From NCBI RefSeq assembly GCF_008831285.2, contig NC_045150.1, positions 3,174,001 to 3,238,000 on the forward strand: 64,000 nt of DNA, read 5' to 3'. The translations under genes were made by a program, and so were the position numbers. This DNA comes from Nymphaea colorata. Its lineage: Eukaryota > Streptophyta > Magnoliopsida > Nymphaeales > Nymphaeaceae. Positions 59,151-64,000 of the stretch are shown here, in pieces. The notes beneath the pieces are model-generated. The model was given only the letters and a program-made list of their open reading frames with translations, was not told the origin of the DNA and did not search any database. Position 1 is the first letter of the stretch; each line of letters starts with the position of its first letter.

Positions 59151-61274
59151 CTATCCACATCGGGACGCACGGGTCACACTTGTCCCGTCGTTTCCTGCGC
59201 CGGTCATGTGCTCGAACCACCGGAGGTCATCAAAGTCACAGATGGCAGCTTTCTCAATCGGATCTCGGTCAACCACATCAACCGGTTCGATAAAACCGGG
59301 TCCCCAGGCCGCGGCACCGTCCTCATAATAGTTGTGGGTGATCCGTCTCAGCTCGGACCCATCCAACTTAGCTGTGAAAACCTCGCCATGAACCATGTTT
59401 TGCTGTGGGGTCGAGATCGGCTCAGCCGAGACCGCAGCATAGTCCGCCCCAAAGACCAACCTCGCCGAGTCTGGACTGAACCCAGGGTGGTTCGCTTTGC
59501 CTCCGATCCGGTTCGGCAAGAGCCTCCTTAGACCCGTTCCATTTGGATGGATCAAATAAAGTTCGAACTTCTCACTGCCCGGCTCGTCTCGGTCCGACGA
59601 GAAGGCGATCCACTCACCATCAGGAGACCACACGCACATCGTATCGGTCCACTCCCCCTCGGTCAACCGCCACAGTCCGCCGGGCTCACCATTGACTGCA
59701 TCCGTTACGTACAAGTTCTTGTGGCCGGAGCGGCTTGAGCGGAAGACCAGGAATCTGCCGTCCGGCGACGGGGAGGGGAAGGCATTGTTTCCTCCACTGG
59801 CGAGCGTGACGATCTTCGAGCTCTTGGGGTCCGTATCGGTATCGGAGAAAGTGATGGAGACTATATCCACGGACGTCGACTCGGACCCGAACGCACGGCC
59901 GACGCTCGTGTACACCACGTTCCTCCGTTTGTAGTCCCACGCTGCCCCGAACGAAAACTCATCCGATATCATTCGCTTTCCCGATCCATCTCGGTTCACG
60001 ACGTACACGCCCGGTCCATCAGGTGTGAACCCTTTCGAGCTCCGGAGTCGCGAATCGTTTCGGTCGACGGAGAGCTTGCTCGGTTCCGGCAGGTTAGGAA
60101 TGAAAGCTATTCGCTTGCCGTCCGGCGAGAAGGCCGGGAACGTGCCGTCGATACGGAAAATAGAGACTGAAGGTATCGGGCTCTTTATGTTCTCCAGAAA
60201 AAGCCGATCCCCGCTTCCCCGACTCGGGTTTGGACCCCTGCATCCATGATACCCGAGACGAAGAGAATCGTCTGAGAGGAACGGGTTGTAGTGGTCCTTC
60301 GCTGGGGAGATATTCTTCGTCACTTCGATGAACTCTCCCCTGACCAAGTCGAAGATCTCTATGTGACGGTACTCCGAGCCGGGTCTCCGAGTCGCCACGG
60401 CGATGAACTTCGCCCCGCGAGACGCAGCAGGGGTGAAGGCGTGGAAACCGGGAGGGGTCACTCTCTCGATTCGGGGAGAATGGGGACAACGGAAAACCGA
60501 CCGGAAGATACTCCACCACCCATCATGGGCTTTCCGGTGGAAGTAAACGGTCGAGTCGTCGGCGAACGACGGCCACCCGCCGTTTTCGACGAGCTTGAAT
60601 CGACCGGAGCCGTCGGATGTCTTGAAAAGATAAATGTCGGTCGACAGCTCCTCGATCTCTCCCAACCACCCTCGCTCGCCACACGAAGCCACCGCCGTCC
60701 ACTCACCGGACGGAGACACCGCCGGGCTAAAGTCGGCCACCGACTCGGGCGTCAACCTTCTTCTCTCCAGAGTCTCCAAATGCATCGAGTACACCGCCGC
60801 CCAGCTCTGCCTCAAAGCCCTAGCTGGAGTTTCCGTGGACACATAAATCAGCCGATCTCCCGCGACAGATGGCCGGTCCTGCAGAGAAATTTCGCCTTTT
60901 CCGGGCGACCGTATGACCGGAAATGCCGCTCGAACCTCCTCGATGGCGGACCTTCGACCGTTAGCGGAGCTGGGGTCTGAGGAGAGGTAGATTGCGGGCG
61001 TCCCACCTCGCTCGGAGACGTAAAGCAAAGAGTCCCTGTAGAAGAAGCCATTGTAGTTGACGGATATACCGTCGGTGGCCTGAACCTCCAGGCTGGAATC
61101 AACATGGAAGTCTGGTGACAGAAGGGGCACCGTGAAGATGTCGAAGGCATAGTTAGACCTGGCGTAGGTGGTGAAGACGATGGACGTCGGGCTCTCTGTA
61201 GCACAAGACGAAGGGGGAGGAAGAACAAGAAGAACAAGGAAGAAACAGACTAGGGTCTCCGGAAGCAACTCCAT
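59151..61274 (-). CDS. TolB/DPP6-like beta-propeller protein, copy 2
   Basis: Single-exon, GC-rich, 707 codons, a tandem paralogue of the gene at 55484-57556. A signal peptide is visible (MELLPETLVCFFLVLLVLPP ... SSCA). Blade motifs are VSPSGEWTAVAS, FSPDGKRIAFIP, PSPDGRFLVFRSSRSGHKN, WSPDGEWIAFSSDRDE and FSPDSARLVFGADY. Relative to copy 1 it has a roughly 20-residue insertion after FIPNLPEPSKL, in the loop before the blade with VYVVNRDGSGKRM. The intact frame, signal peptide and conserved motifs suggest a working gene. Function in plants is not established. Confidence 0.93.
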   Translation of the reverse strand: MELLPETLVCFFLVLLVLPPPSSCATESPTSIVFTTYARSNYAFDIFTVPLLSPDFHVDSSLEVQATDGISVNYNGFFYRDSLLYVSERGGTPAIYLSSDPSSANGRRSAIEEVRAAFPVIRSPGKGEISLQDRPSVAGDRLIYVSTETPARALRQSWAAVYSMHLETLERRRLTPESVADFSPAVSPSGEWTAVASCGERGWLGEIEELSTDIYLFKTSDGSGRFKLVENGGWPSFADDSTVYFHRKAHDGWWSIFRSVFRCPHSPRIERVTPPGFHAFTPAASRGAKFIAVATRRPGSEYRHIEIFDLVRGEFIEVTKNISPAKDHYNPFLSDDSLRLGYHGCRGPNPSRGSGDRLFLENIKSPIPSVSIFRIDGTFPAFSPDGKRIAFIPNLPEPSKLSVDRNDSRLRSSKGFTPDGPGVYVVNRDGSGKRMISDEFSFGAAWDYKRRNVVYTSVGRAFGSESTSVDIVSITFSDTDTDPKSSKIVTLASGGNNAFPSPSPDGRFLVFRSSRSGHKNLYVTDAVNGEPGGLWRLTEGEWTDTMCVWSPDGEWIAFSSDRDEPGSEKFELYLIHPNGTGLRRLLPNRIGGKANHPGFSPDSARLVFGADYAAVSAEPISTPQQNMVHGEVFTAKLDGSELRRITHNYYEDGAAAWGPGFIEPVDVVDRDPIEKAAICDFDDLRWFEHMTGAGNDGTSVTRASRCG

Positions 61275-63159
61275 CGCGGGGGAACTGGAGAGTGGGTTGA
61301 CCGTCTTCTCTTGTAAAGTGAGCTCTTCGACAAGTGACGTTATTAGAACGACGACAGAAGTGTAATATTACTTTTCTATCCCTGTGTTTAATTTGGGCAA
61401 AAAAAAAAATCGGAGAACTTGGTCAAATAAGGGAGGTCTGTTTTGAACATGATATTCAATTTTAGATGAATTTGGATTCAGATAAAACGGAACCCGAAAA
61501 ATTAACAAATTTAAATACTACTATTTGTTGAGACCTGAAACGCTATTAGTAACATTTAGTAATATGTTAAAATATTATATATATATATATATTGTGTGGC
61601 GTTGGATCCGAACAATGACAAACTTTTTGGACGGAGGGCACCTGGTTGGGGGTATAAGGGTAATTAGACCCACGTTCACGTTTGGCTGCTTCCATTAGGT
61701 GGCTATTATGGCGCTCACGCGTCGGCGGTCCTTTTGTCTTTGCCTCCTCCAACGGTCCAACCCAATGTCGATGGCGAGCGGGAAGCACTGCATACGTGGC
61801 CTTGAGCTCCCCACCACCCGAGCCAACGGTCCGGTGGTTGGTCTGGGTGGGACCACGCGCGTGGACGATAATTTCATTGCCAAATTCAATTTTAAAGCTT
61901 TATAAATTCTCAAAATACAAAGTTTGACATTCATTTGCTCATAAAACCTGTCAAATAAGATTGATCTAAGGTTCGTATTTTTCTTTTCTCCATATGGTTG
62001 TGCTTGATGTATTAATGCCATTTATAGCACTTAATATGGTATTAATGCCATTGATAGCACTTAACAGAGTTCACAAGAAATGCAAACCAAGCATTTTTCA
62101 CTTGGCTGGTCTATCAGCTAAATTTTTCATTCTTTAAAACTAAATTATATCATTTAAAAATGCATTCTGTAAGGCTAAATTTATTGCATCTACTTTGCGG
62201 GTTCAATGGGATGTGGGCTTTTGGCATGAGACAAATCTTAACAATTTGTACTTAAGGAAATGCTCCAAAGGGGAGGAAGATGTGCTCTGCTATGAAGGAA
62301 AGCCATCAAGATATGGTTGGCACTAAGGCATGGGCAGAATGAAGAAGGTTGCTGAAACTTCCTCTCTCTGAAGCTCAGACGTTCACTTACATCGCATGTG
62401 AAGGAAGATTGCCAATCTGCTGTGGGAGGAGGAATCTAACCAATAATCTGTTACATACATATCTGAATTTGTCAAGAGAATAATAACAAATAAATAATTG
62501 TTGTTTTGCTCCACCGCGAGTTCCAGCAAACCGTTAGGTTTTTTTCTTGGGAGTTCTCTTCTTAGAATTTTGATCTTTTCGGAAGAACCTTAGAAATTTA
62601 AAAAAAAAAGGAAAATATATAGAATTTTGACTGCTCTCAAGAAAAATCTCATAAATTTAAAAGAATGAACAGTATATAAAATGATAATGAACTTATGAAT
62701 CAATGAGTTTTCTAATAATTAATTGTCCTAAAAAAATATTGATAAAGATTCAAGGTGGGTTTTAAAATTAACAAACTGACAAAAAAAAAGCTATGATTGA
62801 AAAACGAGTAAAAGTATTATAACACAAAAAACTATGATTGATTCCCTAAATTGTTCTATTTATATTTTACATCCTTCTTAAAAAAGCAGATCTAAACTCC
62901 TAAAATCTGTCATCCTAGAACTTTCATCATATTGGATCCACGGTCCAGGTTAATGAAAGACAAATTATAAAGTACAAAAAGGACCCCACTATTCAATGAG
63001 TTCAAACTCCAATGAGCATTGATTTATTCTTTAAAAATTTACTTTGGGATTTTCTTTTTCATCTTAAATTTTATAAAAAGGACCACCTTGTGTAGCTTTG
63101 CTAACAAAGGCTACGGTTTTCAAGCAAAGCATATTGCAAATTTGAATAAGATATAATAA
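61275..63159. other. Intergenic between TolB copy 2 and the truncated third copy
   Basis: The left part would be the promoter of copy 2. A (TA)n run lies at 61575-61592. The stretch 61690-61865 is GC-richer, but its small frames have no domains; part of it reappears at the window's right end beyond the third copy. A 30-bp phrase (TATTAATGCCATTKATAGCA plus CTTAA) is tandemly duplicated at about 62009-62067. Confidence 0.55.
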
Positions 63160-63164
63160 AATGA

Positions 63165-63690
63165 ATTTTTTTTTTGCTTTATTAAACTACCTCCAGTAAA
63201 TGGAGCAGGTAAGCATGATCCAAATCTTCAAGTCTGGTAAATGGTACTACAGGAAGCAGAAGAAACCGTATTAGACAAACGGGTCAAAACCCGGATCCAA
63301 AATCCCCGCATCAATAAGGAACTAGCCGTTATTTCCTGCTACGGTCATGTGCACGGGCCAGAGACGGTAATAGAAATTCCACTGTTTCCCGGCGACGGTA
63401 TGACCGGAAAGGCCGCCTCCATGGCGGACCTTCGACCGTTAGCGTTGCTTGGGTCTGAGGAGAGGTAGATTGCAGGCGTCCCACCTCGCTCGGAGAGATA
63501 GACCAGAGAGTCACCGTAGAAGAAGCCATTGTAGTTGACGGATATACCGTCTGTGGCCTGAACCTCCAGACTGGAATCAACATGGAAGTCTGGTGACAGA
63601 ACGGGCACCGTGACTATGTCGAAGGCATAGTTAGACCTAGCGTAGGTGGTGAAGACGATGGACGTTGGGCTCTCTGTAGCAGAAGACCTT
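63165..63690 (-). pseudogene. Third TolB-like copy: internally deleted, headless pseudogene
   Basis: The stretch 63361-63690 is closely similar to the N-terminal region of copy 2 (SSATESPTSIVFTTYARSNY, LEVQATDGISVNYNGFF, SERGGTPAIYLSSDPSNANG). The stretch 63165-63360 matches the 3' end and flank of copy 2 (58980-59210). About 1.7 kb of the gene's middle is therefore missing, with the junction near 63360. At the 5' side similarity stops at 63690, where the signal peptide is replaced by unrelated sequence encoding MDLDLSRLSTFELKARKGQK. It cannot make a propeller protein. Confidence 0.85.
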
Positions 63691-64000
63691 TTTTGGCCCT
63701 TCCTTGCTTTGAGCTCAAAAGTCGACAATCTGCTCAAATCTAGATCCATACCCGGCCTCTTTCATACTTTCAAGGTCGGTTTGGTGTTTCGTGCCAATAG
63801 ATAAACTCAAATTAGAAAGGATGATTTAAATTTTCAAGTCTGATTTAATGAATTTGGATTTAGGAAGCACCAAATTCAAAAAAAAAATAAAAAAATTGAA
63901 CACCACTAGCTATTGAGACCTTTGACCATAAAAAAATTAGCTTTTATTGGGTTAGGGTGGGACCCACTGCACAAGCGGCCTCGAGTCCACCACCTGACAC
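63691..64000. other. Upstream flank of the third TolB-like copy
   Basis: About 130 bp (63691-63825) has no match in copy 2. Beyond that, sequence resembling the upstream flank of copy 2 returns (AATTTGGATTYAG, TTGAGACCT, and GTGGGACCCACTGCACAAGC against 61775-61800), so the duplicated block runs off the window. Confidence 0.5.

Noticed and set aside
59103-61237. Long open frames overlapping the second TolB-like gene (up to 229 codons)
   Set aside because: Same reason: GC-rich shadows of the 707-codon gene without recognisable domains.
1-64000. tRNA, rRNA or other structured RNA genes
   Set aside because: No convincing tRNA cloverleaf or rRNA sequence was seen. The repeated tRNA-iMet matches are 12-base primer sites of retroelements, not tRNA genes.

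Overview
This is nuclear DNA of a flowering plant. The evidence is spliced genes with GT-AG introns, homologues of plant-specific chloroplast proteins, tRNA-iMet-primed Copia and Gypsy retrotransposons, MITE-like elements and AT-rich introns beside GC-rich single-exon genes. I cannot fix the species; the very long TE-filled introns and GC-rich intronless genes would suit a magnoliid or other early-diverging angiosperm, but that is only an impression.

Layout. 1-5.0 kb is repeat-rich, apparently gene-free DNA with a purine-rich tract and a stray copy of part of an exon from the START-domain gene that lies 36 kb away. About 5.0-22.2 kb is a plus-strand gene for a UAP56-binding mRNA export factor (UIEF-like, 196 aa, six coding exons from 19161). 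Its coding start sits directly behind a splice acceptor, so the DNA upstream is probably a 5'-UTR intron; it holds an old Gypsy element (7360-18504) into which a younger Copia element (7903-13581) inserted. 25.2-41.3 kb is one minus-strand gene in seven coding exons for a plastid-type SRPBCC/START (polyketide cyclase-like) protein of 221 aa. Introns 2 and 4 of this gene each contain a complete-ended Copia insertion with perfect 5-bp target duplications, yet every exon joins in frame. 43.2-48.6 kb holds decayed minus-strand coding-like DNA on both sides of about nine tandem ~440-bp units, most carrying a TATAAA and a degenerate tRNA-iMet primer-binding site; this looks like the leader of a retroelement, possibly an endogenous pararetrovirus, amplified in tandem. 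49.3-50.6 kb is a 1.3-kb non-autonomous LTR element with GC-rich cargo. 51.3-53.9 kb is a four-exon minus-strand gene for a PsbP-domain thylakoid lumen protein. 55.5-61.3 kb holds two tandem intronless genes for secreted TolB/DPP6-like beta-propeller proteins, and 63.2-63.7 kb a third copy that is an internally deleted, headless pseudogene.

The host genes are not an operon-like system. Two encode plastid proteins, one acts in nuclear mRNA export, and two encode probable extracytoplasmic propellers. What ties the window together is how retroelements have enlarged introns without breaking reading frames. The LTR differences seen by eye rank the insertions in age: Gypsy (about 10 percent), Copia at 33-38 kb (about 4-5 percent outside its microsatellite), Copia at 28-32 kb (about 3.5 percent), and the nested Copia (about 8 differences in 472 bp, the youngest).
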